Source of the DNA: JAAZKA01 sp034926225
Lineage (GTDB): Bacteria > Bacillota > Clostridia > Oscillospirales > QAMX01
DNA: 64,000 nucleotides
Direction of reading: 5' to 3'
NCBI GenBank assembly: GCA_034926225.1
Contig: JAYFRF010000007.1
Span: 149,325 to 213,324 of the forward strand
Positions 25,326 to 33,395 of the stretch are shown here, one piece after another. The first letter of the stretch is position 1. The number at the start of each line of letters is the position of its first letter. The notes beneath the pieces are model-generated. The model was given only the letters and a program-made list of their open reading frames with translations. It had not been told where the DNA came from and did no database searches. A program made the translations under genes and the position numbers.

Positions 25326-26765
25326 TCAAAAGCCCAGCGCGCGTTCCAGCGCGCGGTATTGCGTATACTTTTGCGCCATCAGCGGCGCGCGTTCTCCGGG
25401 GGAATATACCTCGCCTTCCGTCTCCGGAATGGCGGTTTCGTCTATCTCCCCGGTCGCTATCGCCGCGCCCAGCGCACAGCCTAGCGCCGTCGATTCGTCG
25501 ATACGCGGCGCTTTCATGGGTATCCCCAGCACATCCGCCTTGATCTGCCCCCACAGCGCGCTTTTTGCGCCGCCGCCGAGCGATAAAATCCTCTCTGCGG
25601 TACAGCCGCTCTCCGCCAGCGCGTCCACGTTCTCCCGCAGCAGAAACGCGACGCCCTCCATGATTGCGCGCGCAATATCGAGCTGGTCGGTATCAAGCGT
25701 CAGCCCCACAAGCGTCCCCATTGCCGCCGGATTCGGCCTCGGTGCGGTTTTCCCGCAAAAATGTGGCAAACAGATCAATTTTTCGTTCCAGTTCCCCTTC
25801 GAGAGAATTTTCCGGTCGATTTCGACATAATCCATCCCGTCCAGGAACGTATTCCGGTACCATTGCAGTAAAATCCCCGCCGTCGGGCAGTACGGCAGCG
25901 CGAGATACCGCCCCTTGAGTCCGTGGCAGAGCACCGGCGCCGTCATGCGCTCCGGCTCGAAATTGGGAAGCGTCGCGGCGATCGCAAGAACCGTCCCTGT
26001 CGTCTCCGTCAGCATCCCCGCCCGTGTGTTTCCCGCGCCGATCGCCGACGCGCACTGGTCAAGCATACCGCCTGACACCGGCGTCCCGGTTGTCATCCCG
26101 AGCATCGACGCCGCCGCGCCGGTCAAGCCGCCGATCTCGGCGGACGATGGCATTGCCTCCGCGAGCCGTGCTTCGTTTATCCCCGCGAGTCCCAGGAGTT
26201 CCGCGTCATACCGCTTCCGTCGGATATCAAAATACCCCGAACAGCTTAAGATGCTGTACTCCGCGCAGATATGTCCCGTCAGCAGATACATGACCCAGTC
26301 ATGCAGCAGCAGCGCTTTTTTATACGCCGCGTCGAGCGCCGGAAGATGCTTTTTGACCCACACTAGCTTCGCCAGCGGCATTACGGGATCCACCCCCGGG
26401 TTCCCCGTCCGCGCGTAGAACACTTCCTCCGGTATTTTCTCTTGCAGTTCCCGGGCTTCCTCCTTCGCTCGGTCGTCCAGCCACACAATCGCGGGGCCGA
26501 CGGCCTCCCCCGCTGCGTCGATGAAGATCAGCGTCTCCGCCTGACCGGTTACCGCGACCCGCCGCGCAGACCCTTTTGTCAGCACCTCTCGTCCCGTCTC
26601 GAACATCGCCCGCGCATACTGATACGGGTCGCACTCCATCCGCCCCGTCTCCGGCGACAGGTAGGCAAACTCCCAGCTCTCCTTTGCAATTACGCGGAAA
26701 TGTTCGTCAAACAGAACCGTTTTCAGTGCCGTCGTGCCGAAATCAAAGACCAACGTCCCTTCCAT
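25326..26765 (-). CDS. FGGY-family carbohydrate kinase
   Basis: 479 residues from the ATG at 26765, one base after the isomerase stop. The frame continues to 26828, overlapping the isomerase, without an added motif. N-terminal phosphate-1 motif LVFDFGTTALKTVLFD; the middle signature MLDQCASAIGAG; the C-terminal adenosine motif LSLGGGAKSALWGQIKADVLG and AALGAAIATG-like ending. FGGY kinases phosphorylate ketoses or polyols (xylulose, ribulose, fuculose, glycerol). Coupled to a fucose/arabinose-type isomerase, it most likely phosphorylates the ketose made by that enzyme. Sugar identity unknown. Confidence 0.9.
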   Translation of the reverse strand: MEGTLVFDFGTTALKTVLFDEHFRVIAKESWEFAYLSPETGRMECDPYQYARAMFETGREVLTKGSARRVAVTGQAETLIFIDAAGEAVGPAIVWLDDRAKEEARELQEKIPEEVFYARTGNPGVDPVMPLAKLVWVKKHLPALDAAYKKALLLHDWVMYLLTGHICAEYSILSCSGYFDIRRKRYDAELLGLAGINEARLAEAMPSSAEIGGLTGAAASMLGMTTGTPVSGGMLDQCASAIGAGNTRAGMLTETTGTVLAIAATLPNFEPERMTAPVLCHGLKGRYLALPYCPTAGILLQWYRNTFLDGMDYVEIDRKILSKGNWNEKLICLPHFCGKTAPRPNPAAMGTLVGLTLDTDQLDIARAIMEGVAFLLRENVDALAESGCTAERILSLGGGAKSALWGQIKADVLGIPMKAPRIDESTALGCALGAAIATGEIDETAIPETEGEVYSPGERAPLMAQKYTQYRALERALGF

Positions 26766-26766
26766 C

Positions 26767-28122
26767 TTACACGATCTCAATCCCGAGCAGCCCACACAGA
26801 TACCGTATCCGCCGCGTCGCGTCGCCATACGCCACGATCACATGCTGCGACCCGACCTTATCGGCAAACGCACGCACGCCGCCCTCCGGTACGATCTCCA
26901 GCGACGGGAGCTGCGGCGCCGGCGGCTCCCAGCCGCATTCCTCCCAGGCACGCGGCTGACGGGCCGTTCCCCGCTCCAGGTGCATCGTATACTTCCCGTC
27001 CATGTACAGAAGCCTCGCCAGCGTTACCTCGCCGTCCCGTACCTTCGACACATTCAGCAGCGACGTGGAAAGTAATCCGAACGCCGCCGGATGAATCGTC
27101 GGCTCGCCCAGCGTCGCCTCCAGCGGAATGAAGTCCGGCACGCCGCATAGGAGCGCGTCGTCGAAAAACTCGTAGAACTCGAGGTATGTCCCCGACTGCC
27201 CCGTCAGATGGCGCACCATCAGCTGCGTTACGCTGCCGAGGATGTCGTTTTCGGGAATCACACACACACCGCATAACCGATCCAACAGCATGAAGATCAT
27301 CGCGGGCGGCGTCCCCAACAGCTTTTTAAATCCGTCCACATCGACAAGCGTCACCGCGCGATAGTCCCGCTTTCGTATCCGCCGCGCAATTGCCAGCGCA
27401 TACCGCGCCGCTTTTTCAATCGGCTCATCCCCGCACTCCGTCTCAAACACAAACGCCGACCGCACGAATCGTACGGCGTCCGCTGCTGTTTCCGCGGGTA
27501 TCTTATCCGCTTCCTGCACGATCTCCAACAGCTCGAACGGTTCGACTTCCGTCCCGACGACGCGCCTTAAACTCATTCCGTCGAACATCGTACCGTACAG
27601 AAGCATATCCCGGTATCCGGCGCTGCCGATCCGCGCATCCCGCAGTGCATATGCCGCATAGCACGCCGCAAGCCGGTCTCCGACTTCCTCCATCGGGAGC
27701 GCTTTGCCTGCGATACTGTAGATGTAAGCGTACCTGTACCCCATCCCGCGCATCGTATACGACAGCGCCGTCGCCCCCGCCTGATCCGCCGTCGAGATGA
27801 GTTTCCCGTTCTCCTCCCAGCCGGCGAGGCTCCACAAAAGCATCGGCACATGCCGGAACCGGTCGATCACACGGATGACCGCGTGCGTCGGAATCCAGCC
27901 CGCGATACACACCACCAGCGCGTCGATCGGCTTTTGTTCCAACTCCTCCACCGCGCGGTCGGCGTCCGCGTATGCCTCGTCGTCTGTCACCGGCGCGGTA
28001 GCCTGTATCGGATACCCGAGCTCCCGCAGCGCCAGCAGCGCTGCCGCCGCTCTCCTGTCGATCGCCTTTTTCGGTGTGTTTACTTCTCCGAACGGAACAA
28101 AGCCTATCGTAAACTCATGCAT
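26767..28122 (-). CDS. L-fucose/L-arabinose isomerase family protein (operon head)
   Basis: 451 residues; RBS GGAGG 8 bases before the ATG. N-terminal Rossmann-like FVPFGEVNTPKKAIDRRAAAAL and ALVVCIAGWIPTHAVIRVIDR match the FucI/AraA N-domain. The later DGMSLRRVVGTEVEPFELLEI carries the catalytic Glu region, and TLVDVDGF the Asp. It is the first gene after the promoter at 28215-28243 and lies next to a LacI regulator, the usual layout of an inducible sugar operon. Paralogue of the isomerase at 13080-14555, though diverged in length and motif detail. Expected reaction: aldose to ketose. Confidence 0.83.
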   Translation of the reverse strand: MHEFTIGFVPFGEVNTPKKAIDRRAAAALLALRELGYPIQATAPVTDDEAYADADRAVEELEQKPIDALVVCIAGWIPTHAVIRVIDRFRHVPMLLWSLAGWEENGKLISTADQAGATALSYTMRGMGYRYAYIYSIAGKALPMEEVGDRLAACYAAYALRDARIGSAGYRDMLLYGTMFDGMSLRRVVGTEVEPFELLEIVQEADKIPAETAADAVRFVRSAFVFETECGDEPIEKAARYALAIARRIRKRDYRAVTLVDVDGFKKLLGTPPAMIFMLLDRLCGVCVIPENDILGSVTQLMVRHLTGQSGTYLEFYEFFDDALLCGVPDFIPLEATLGEPTIHPAAFGLLSTSLLNVSKVRDGEVTLARLLYMDGKYTMHLERGTARQPRAWEECGWEPPAPQLPSLEIVPEGGVRAFADKVGSQHVIVAYGDATRRIRYLCGLLGIEIV

Positions 28123-28137
28123 CCTGCGTCCTCCAAT

Positions 28138-28147
28138 ATTTCGAAAC
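28138..28147. promoter_or_regulatory. Candidate LacI-family operator
   Basis: TTTCGAAA with central CG lies in the 5' leader of the eight-gene operon. The 13-base string TTTCGAAACTTTT (28139-28151) recurs at 28303-28315, where it is a perfect GTTTCGAAAC palindrome. Assignment to the adjacent LacI protein is inference. Confidence 0.35.
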
Positions 28148-28214
28148 TTTTATCGTGGCTCTCATGCTGTTTATTCGGTTATTTTATGCGGTTGTCGTTT
28201 TAACCTTTGCGTCC

Positions 28215-28243
28215 AGCATAGCACATTGTCCCATTTTCGTCAA
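28215..28243 (-). promoter_or_regulatory. Promoter of the eight-gene catabolic operon
   Basis: Minus strand TTGACG (28238-28243), exactly 17 bases, TATGCT (28215-28220). The leader to the isomerase ATG at 28122 is about 85 bases. Confidence 0.75.
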
Positions 28244-28298
28244 GTACAAAAAGGGCGTTTCCCCCGTTTTTTCTCGGAGGAAACGCCCTTTTTGTACT
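28243..28298 (-). terminator. Terminator of the LacI gene
   Basis: A 20-bp perfect inverted repeat (28243-28262 with 28279-28298) includes A- and T-runs on both sides, so it can act in either direction. It overlaps the LacI stop codon and its far edge touches the -35 of the catabolic promoter. Confidence 0.88.
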
Positions 28299-29280
28299 AT
28301 TGTTTCGAAACTTTTCCCGTACTGTCACGTATTACGATTGTCGGCTTTACTGAGATGCTTTGCACAATGCGGTAGCTCGGGTCTTCCAGCTTCTTCATAA
28401 GCGTACCCACCGCGATACTGCACAGCTCTCCTACATAGCTGTCGACAGAGGTCAGCGTCACGGGCAGATAGGCACAGAAGTCGGCATTGTCAAAGCCGGT
28501 CACGCTGATATCCTCCGGCACACGCAGCCCCGCTTCGCCGAGCCGCCGCATCACGCCGAGCGCCACGTCGTCGTACTCCGCAACGATCGCCGTCGGCAGC
28601 GGCAGCCTCTCAAGAATGCATGAAGTCACCTCGTAGCCGCATTGGCTGTGCCGTGCACCGGACACGCAGAGGTTATGGGCTGCCTTCAATCCGCGCAGCG
28701 ACAGCTCCTGATTCAGGTATTCGAGCCGCTTTTCACCGTAGCTCGTGCCGGCAAAGGCGATGCGCGTATGGCCAAGCTCCGTCAAATACTCCGCAATCCG
28801 GCGCATACCCGCATGCTCATCGACGCAGATCAGGTCGCGGTCTTCAAGACTATAGTTTGCCGCGATGACAACCGTCGGCACGCTCGCCGGTATTCTGCTC
28901 AGCGCGCGGCGCAGATCGCTCTCCGTTACACAGATAATACCGGCAAGATTCCGCTCGGTGAAAGCCTCCAGCAGCCTTTCCTCTTTCTCTGTGTTAAAGT
29001 TGCTGACAGACAACAGCATTTCGAGCCCATGCTCGCGCAGCTCCGTGCTGATGGTCGATGCAATACGCGCATAGTAGCTGCCCATCAGCTCCGGGCAGAT
29101 CACGCCTACGGTACGCTGCACACCGTTTTTTCGTTCCCGGACAAGATACCCAAGCTCAGCGGCCTTCTCCCGGATACGTCGGGCAGTCTCCGGATTCAAA
29201 TCTCCGGCTCCACGTAACGCCTTTGATACGGTGGTCATATTGACGCCCGTTTCCCGGGCGATATCTTTCAATGTGATCAC
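28297..29280 (-). CDS. LacI-family transcriptional regulator
   Basis: 327 residues. N-terminal helix-turn-helix TLKDIARETGVNMTTVSKALRG (residues 3-24) with the hinge-helix DLNPETARRIREKAAELGY. The periplasmic-binding-like effector domain follows, with family strings TVGVICPE, GIICVTE and DISVTGFDN. It normally represses a nearby sugar operon until an inducer sugar binds. The gene sits directly upstream of the eight-gene operon on the same strand and overlaps the stop of the permease gene upstream by 4 bases (coupled). The isomerase-kinase operon is its likely target. Confidence 0.93.
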   Translation of the reverse strand: MITLKDIARETGVNMTTVSKALRGAGDLNPETARRIREKAAELGYLVRERKNGVQRTVGVICPELMGSYYARIASTISTELREHGLEMLLSVSNFNTEKEERLLEAFTERNLAGIICVTESDLRRALSRIPASVPTVVIAANYSLEDRDLICVDEHAGMRRIAEYLTELGHTRIAFAGTSYGEKRLEYLNQELSLRGLKAAHNLCVSGARHSQCGYEVTSCILERLPLPTAIVAEYDDVALGVMRRLGEAGLRVPEDISVTGFDNADFCAYLPVTLTSVDSYVGELCSIAVGTLMKKLEDPSYRIVQSISVKPTIVIRDSTGKVSKQ

Positions 29281-30485
29281 GGCGCACCCTGACCTTCCCC
29301 GTTTGGCAGCGTCTCGCCATCCTCCATTTCCGTCAACCGCTTCTCCTTCTCCGCAAGCCGCCTCTTAATATAATCCTGCCCCAGCTTTGTCAGCACCGCG
29401 AACAACGGTATGCCAAGGAAGATACCCGCAACGCCGAATAACCCGCCGCAGACAATGATCGCAAAGATGACCCACAGTCCCGAGAGCCCTATGCTCGAGC
29501 CAACGACCTTCGGATAGATCAGGTTATTCTCGAGCTGCTGCAAAACCACAATGAAGATGATAAACCACAGCGCCTTTACGGGGTCGATCATCAAAAGCAG
29601 GAACGCCGAGATCGCCGTTCCGATCCACGGGCCGAAAATCGGAATCAGATTTGTGATGCCGATGATCACGCTGATTAAGAGCGCGTACTGAATGCCCAAA
29701 ATGGAGGTGCCGATGAAGCAGAGGGCGCCTAAAATGGACGCCTCGGTGATCTGCCCGCCGACGAATTTACCGAAGGTATCGTTGGCAAAGATTGCCGTGT
29801 CGAAGATAAACTTTGTCGCCTTCTCCGGCAGGAACGCCCGGATCACGCTCTTGAGCTGATTCATAAGCTTTTCCTTATGGTACAGCATATACACGGAGAT
29901 GATCGTGCTCATCAGGATCGTAAACAGCCCGCTCGCGATCGCCGTCATGATATCTTTCGTTGTATTAAGAATCTCAGGCATGGAGTTCTGGATCGTCGTC
30001 ACGATATTATCGAGGATGCCGGTTCCGATGGACTCGATCTCCTGCCATATCGCATCCTCCAGATGGAAGCGCTCCGCAATGGAGTTGGTAAAGTTTTCAA
30101 GGCTCTGCACGTAGCTTTCGATGTTGCTGATGAACACCGATATGCTGTCGGCGAGCTGCGGAATAAGGACGGATACAATCGCCGTAACGATCGCGACGGC
30201 GAACAGCACCGTGACGGCCACCGCGGAGCCGCGTTCCAGTCTCGGATTCCGCTTTTTGGCCTTTTTTAATATCTTTGGGAAAACTTTATTCTCCAGTGCC
30301 CGCATGGGAGCGTTTAATACATACGCGATGACGATTCCGATGAAAAACGGCCGCATATAGCCCAGTATCTTGCCGATCATCCCGAATATCTCGTTTTTCT
30401 GGATGAACAGCATCACCAAAACCACCGTGTAAGTGATCAGTAAAATATACATCTTCAGCGGCGACATCGGCTTCTTATTCCTCAT
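29277..30485 (-). CDS. AI-2E / PerM family membrane protein
   Basis: 402 residues from ATG 30485 with AAGGAGG 8 bases before it; the in-frame GTG at 30494 lies within the ribosome-site spacing. Hydrophobic segments near residues 10-30 and 40-60, a soluble middle region (about 90-190) and about five more helices, including GITNLIPIFGPWIGTAISAF and VVGSSIGLSGLWVIFAIIVCGGLFGVAGIFLGIP, the two PerM signature blocks. Family roles include Na+(Li+)/H+ antiport, autoinducer-2 export and, for YtvI, sporulation-linked functions, so substrate is open. It carries no signature of sugar uptake and probably does not serve the adjacent catabolic operon. Confidence 0.9.
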   Translation of the reverse strand: MRNKKPMSPLKMYILLITYTVVLVMLFIQKNEIFGMIGKILGYMRPFFIGIVIAYVLNAPMRALENKVFPKILKKAKKRNPRLERGSAVAVTVLFAVAIVTAIVSVLIPQLADSISVFISNIESYVQSLENFTNSIAERFHLEDAIWQEIESIGTGILDNIVTTIQNSMPEILNTTKDIMTAIASGLFTILMSTIISVYMLYHKEKLMNQLKSVIRAFLPEKATKFIFDTAIFANDTFGKFVGGQITEASILGALCFIGTSILGIQYALLISVIIGITNLIPIFGPWIGTAISAFLLLMIDPVKALWFIIFIVVLQQLENNLIYPKVVGSSIGLSGLWVIFAIIVCGGLFGVAGIFLGIPLFAVLTKLGQDYIKRRLAEKEKRLTEMEDGETLPNGEGQGAP

Positions 30486-30511
30486 GCACTGCACCTCCTT
30501 ACCTGTTTTCC

Positions 30512-30540
30512 ATTATATCCAAAAATCGCCTGCATTGCAA
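30512..30540 (-). promoter_or_regulatory. Promoter of the PerM-LacI pair
   Basis: Minus strand TTGCAA (30535-30540), 17-base spacer, TATAAT (30512-30517). The -35 lies inside the loop of the uvrA terminator hairpin. Confidence 0.7.
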
Positions 30541-30548
30541 GCGATTTT
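30521..30548 (-). terminator. Terminator of uvrBA
   Basis: Minus strand AAAATCGC ... GCGATTTTT hairpin just after the uvrA stop at 30559, ending in a T-run. Confidence 0.7.
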
Positions 30549-30558
30549 AAAGCGGTTT

Positions 30559-33384
30559 TTATTTTTTCCCGACGCCAATTTTGCACAAATATTCGCCTGT
30601 ATACGACGTCTCATGCGCCGCGACCTCCTCCGGCGTGCCCTCGCATACGATCGTCCCGCCGCGGTCGCCGCCCTCAGGCCCCAAATCCACAATGTAGTCC
30701 GCGCATTTTACCACGTCGAGGTTATGCTCGATCACCACCACCGTGTTCCCGGCGTCCGTCAACGCGTCCAGCACCTCGATCAACCGGTGTACGTCGGCTA
30801 CGTGTAAACCCGTTGTCGGCTCGTCTAATACGTACAATGTCCGTCCCGTCGCGCGCCTCGACAGCTCCGTCGCGAGTTTTACCCGCTGCGCTTCGCCTCC
30901 TGAGAGTGTCGTCGACGGCTGTCCCAGTTTGATGTAGCCGAGTCCTACCTCCGCAAGCGTCTTGATCTTGCGGTAGATCTTCGGAACATTCTCGAAAAAC
31001 GGCAACGCTTCGTCCACCGTCAGCTCCAGCACCTCGTAAATGTTCTTCCCCTTGTACTTAACCTCGAGCGTCTCATGGTTATACCGCTTCCCGTGGCACA
31101 CATCGCAGGGAACATAGATGTCCGGCAGGAAGTGCATCTCGATTTTGACGAGTCCGTCGCCCTGACAAGCCTCGCAGCGTCCGCCGCGGATGTTGAAGGA
31201 GAACCGCCCCGGGCCGTAGCCCTTCGCGCGCGCGTCCGTTGTCGCGGCGAACAGCGTGCGGATATCGTTGAACATGCCCGTATACGTCGCAGGATTCGAG
31301 CGCGGCGTTCTGCCGATCGGGCTTTGGTCGATCGCGATGACTTTATCCAGAAGCTCGATGCCCTGCATCCCGTCATGCGCGCCGGCGCGCTGCTTCGAGC
31401 CGTTTAATTCCGCGCTTAGCCGCTTATAGAGGATTTCGTTGACAAGGCTTGATTTTCCCGAGCCGGACACCCCCGTAAAGCAGGTGAACGCGCCGAGCGG
31501 AATCCTGACGTTAATCCCTTTGAGGTTATTCTCCCGTGCGCCGAGGATTTCGAGGAACCCGCCGTTGCCTGTGCGCCGCTTCTCCGGTATCGGCACCGAC
31601 ATCCGTCCCGACAGATACGCGCCCGTGATCGACCGCTCGCAGGCGCAGATATCCGCAACCGTCCCCTGCGCTACGATCTCGCCTCCGTGGACGCCCGCGC
31701 CGGGACCGACGTCCACGATCCAGTCCGCCGCGCGCATCGTATCCTCGTCGTGCTCGACGACGATCAGCGTATTCCCGAGGTCCCGCAGCCGCGCAAGCGT
31801 CGCGAGAAGCTTCTCGTTATCACGCTGATGCAGCCCAATCGACGGCTCGTCGAGGATGTAGAGTACCCCCATCAGGTACGAGCCGATCTGCGTCGCGAGC
31901 CGGATACGCTGGCTCTCGCCGCCGGAGAGCGTGCCGGACGAACGCGACAGCGTCAGATATTCCAGTCCCACGCTCATGAGGAAGCCTAAGCGTTCCCGAA
32001 TTTCCTTGAGTATCCGCTCGGCGATCATCGTTTCCCGCTCAGTCAGCGTCAGCGTGCCGACAAACTCCAGCGCCGCGACCACCGATTTCTCGCTGAAAGC
32101 CGCGATGCTGATGTCTCCGACCGTCACGGCAAGGCTTTCTTTCTTCAGACGCAGCCCATGGCAATCAGGGCACGGCGTCGCGCTCATACAGTCCTCGATT
32201 TCCGCCTTGATGTACTCCGAATCGGTCTGTCCGTAACGCCGCTCGAGATTATTCACAACCCCTTCGTAATTGTACTGATGCTCCCGTTCGGAATGCTTGA
32301 ATTTGACCGGTATTTTTTCTCCGTTCGTACCGTAAAGCAGGATATCGACGATCTTCTTGGGCAAATCGCGTATCGGTGTGTCCAGCGAAAAATCATAATA
32401 CGCCGCAAGTCCTTTATACATCGCCGACGCGATGCTCATCGGATCATTCATCATCCACCCCGTCGCTTTGATCGCGTTTTCATTGATGGACAGCGATTTA
32501 TCGGGGATGATGATGTCCGGATCGATCTTCATTTGTACACCGAGCCCCATACAAGTCGGACACGCGCCGAAGGGGTTGTTAAACGAGAACATACGCGGCG
32601 TCAGCTCCTCGATGCTGATGCCGCAGTCGTCGCAGGCGTAGTTTTGCGAGAAGGTTAAAAGCTCCTCCTCGCCCGTATAAGCGAACACCAGACCCCCCGA
32701 CAGCTTCGCCGCCGTTTCGACTGAGTCCGTCACGCGAGAACGCTGATCATCCCGTACGATCACACGGTCAATCACGATTTCGATCGAGTGTTTCTTGTTC
32801 TTCTCGAGCTTGATTTCCTCGGACAGGTCGTAGATAATCCCGTCCACCCGCGCACGGACATACCCTGAGCGCCGCGCGTCCTCGAAAATCTTATTGTGCT
32901 CGCCCTTTCTCGCCCGAATCACCGGCGCGAGGATCTGCAGTTTTGTCCCCTCCGGCAGGCTTAAGAGCTGGTCGACGATCTGATCGACGGTCTGCTGACG
33001 AATCTCCTTGCCACACTGCGGGCAATGCGGAATCCCGATGCGCGCCCACAATAGACGCAGGTAATCATAGATCTCCGTCACGGTGCCGACCGTCGAACGC
33101 GGGTTCTTCGACGTCGTCTTCTGATCTATGGAGATTGCGGGGGACAATCCGATGATCTCATCGACGTCGGGCTTCTCCATCTGCCCTAAAAACTGTCTTG
33201 CGTACGACGACAGGCTCTCGACGTAGCGCCGCTGCCCCTCGGCATAGATCGTATCGAAGGCGAGCGAGGATTTGCCCGAGCCGGAAAGCCCCGTCATGAC
33301 AATCAGCCGATCGCGCGGAAGCTCTAAGCTGACATTCTTTAGATTGTGTTCTCTTGCGCCGCGAATGATGATTTTATCGGTCAT
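30559..33384 (-). CDS. uvrA: Excinuclease ABC subunit A
   Basis: 941 residues from ATG 33384 (GAGAGGA upstream); the frame reaches 33399 but the MTDKIIIRGAREHNLKN start is canonical. Two ABC ATPase modules: first Walker A GLSGSGKSSLAFDTIYAEGQ, second GVSGSGKSSLVNEILYKRL, with two ABC signature stretches (TLSGGESQRIRLA and TLSGGEAQRVKLA). Zinc-binding pairs CPQCGKE, CDDCG...CPTCMG and the C-terminal finger CEACQGDG...CDVCHG are intact. UvrA scans DNA for bulky lesions and loads UvrB. It lies 11 bases after uvrB. The SOS-type site in the uvrB promoter should control both. Confidence 0.98.
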   Translation of the reverse strand: MTDKIIIRGAREHNLKNVSLELPRDRLIVMTGLSGSGKSSLAFDTIYAEGQRRYVESLSSYARQFLGQMEKPDVDEIIGLSPAISIDQKTTSKNPRSTVGTVTEIYDYLRLLWARIGIPHCPQCGKEIRQQTVDQIVDQLLSLPEGTKLQILAPVIRARKGEHNKIFEDARRSGYVRARVDGIIYDLSEEIKLEKNKKHSIEIVIDRVIVRDDQRSRVTDSVETAAKLSGGLVFAYTGEEELLTFSQNYACDDCGISIEELTPRMFSFNNPFGACPTCMGLGVQMKIDPDIIIPDKSLSINENAIKATGWMMNDPMSIASAMYKGLAAYYDFSLDTPIRDLPKKIVDILLYGTNGEKIPVKFKHSEREHQYNYEGVVNNLERRYGQTDSEYIKAEIEDCMSATPCPDCHGLRLKKESLAVTVGDISIAAFSEKSVVAALEFVGTLTLTERETMIAERILKEIRERLGFLMSVGLEYLTLSRSSGTLSGGESQRIRLATQIGSYLMGVLYILDEPSIGLHQRDNEKLLATLARLRDLGNTLIVVEHDEDTMRAADWIVDVGPGAGVHGGEIVAQGTVADICACERSITGAYLSGRMSVPIPEKRRTGNGGFLEILGARENNLKGINVRIPLGAFTCFTGVSGSGKSSLVNEILYKRLSAELNGSKQRAGAHDGMQGIELLDKVIAIDQSPIGRTPRSNPATYTGMFNDIRTLFAATTDARAKGYGPGRFSFNIRGGRCEACQGDGLVKIEMHFLPDIYVPCDVCHGKRYNHETLEVKYKGKNIYEVLELTVDEALPFFENVPKIYRKIKTLAEVGLGYIKLGQPSTTLSGGEAQRVKLATELSRRATGRTLYVLDEPTTGLHVADVHRLIEVLDALTDAGNTVVVIEHNLDVVKCADYIVDLGPEGGDRGGTIVCEGTPEEVAAHETSYTGEYLCKIGVGKK

Positions 33385-33395
33385 AATTCCTCTCG

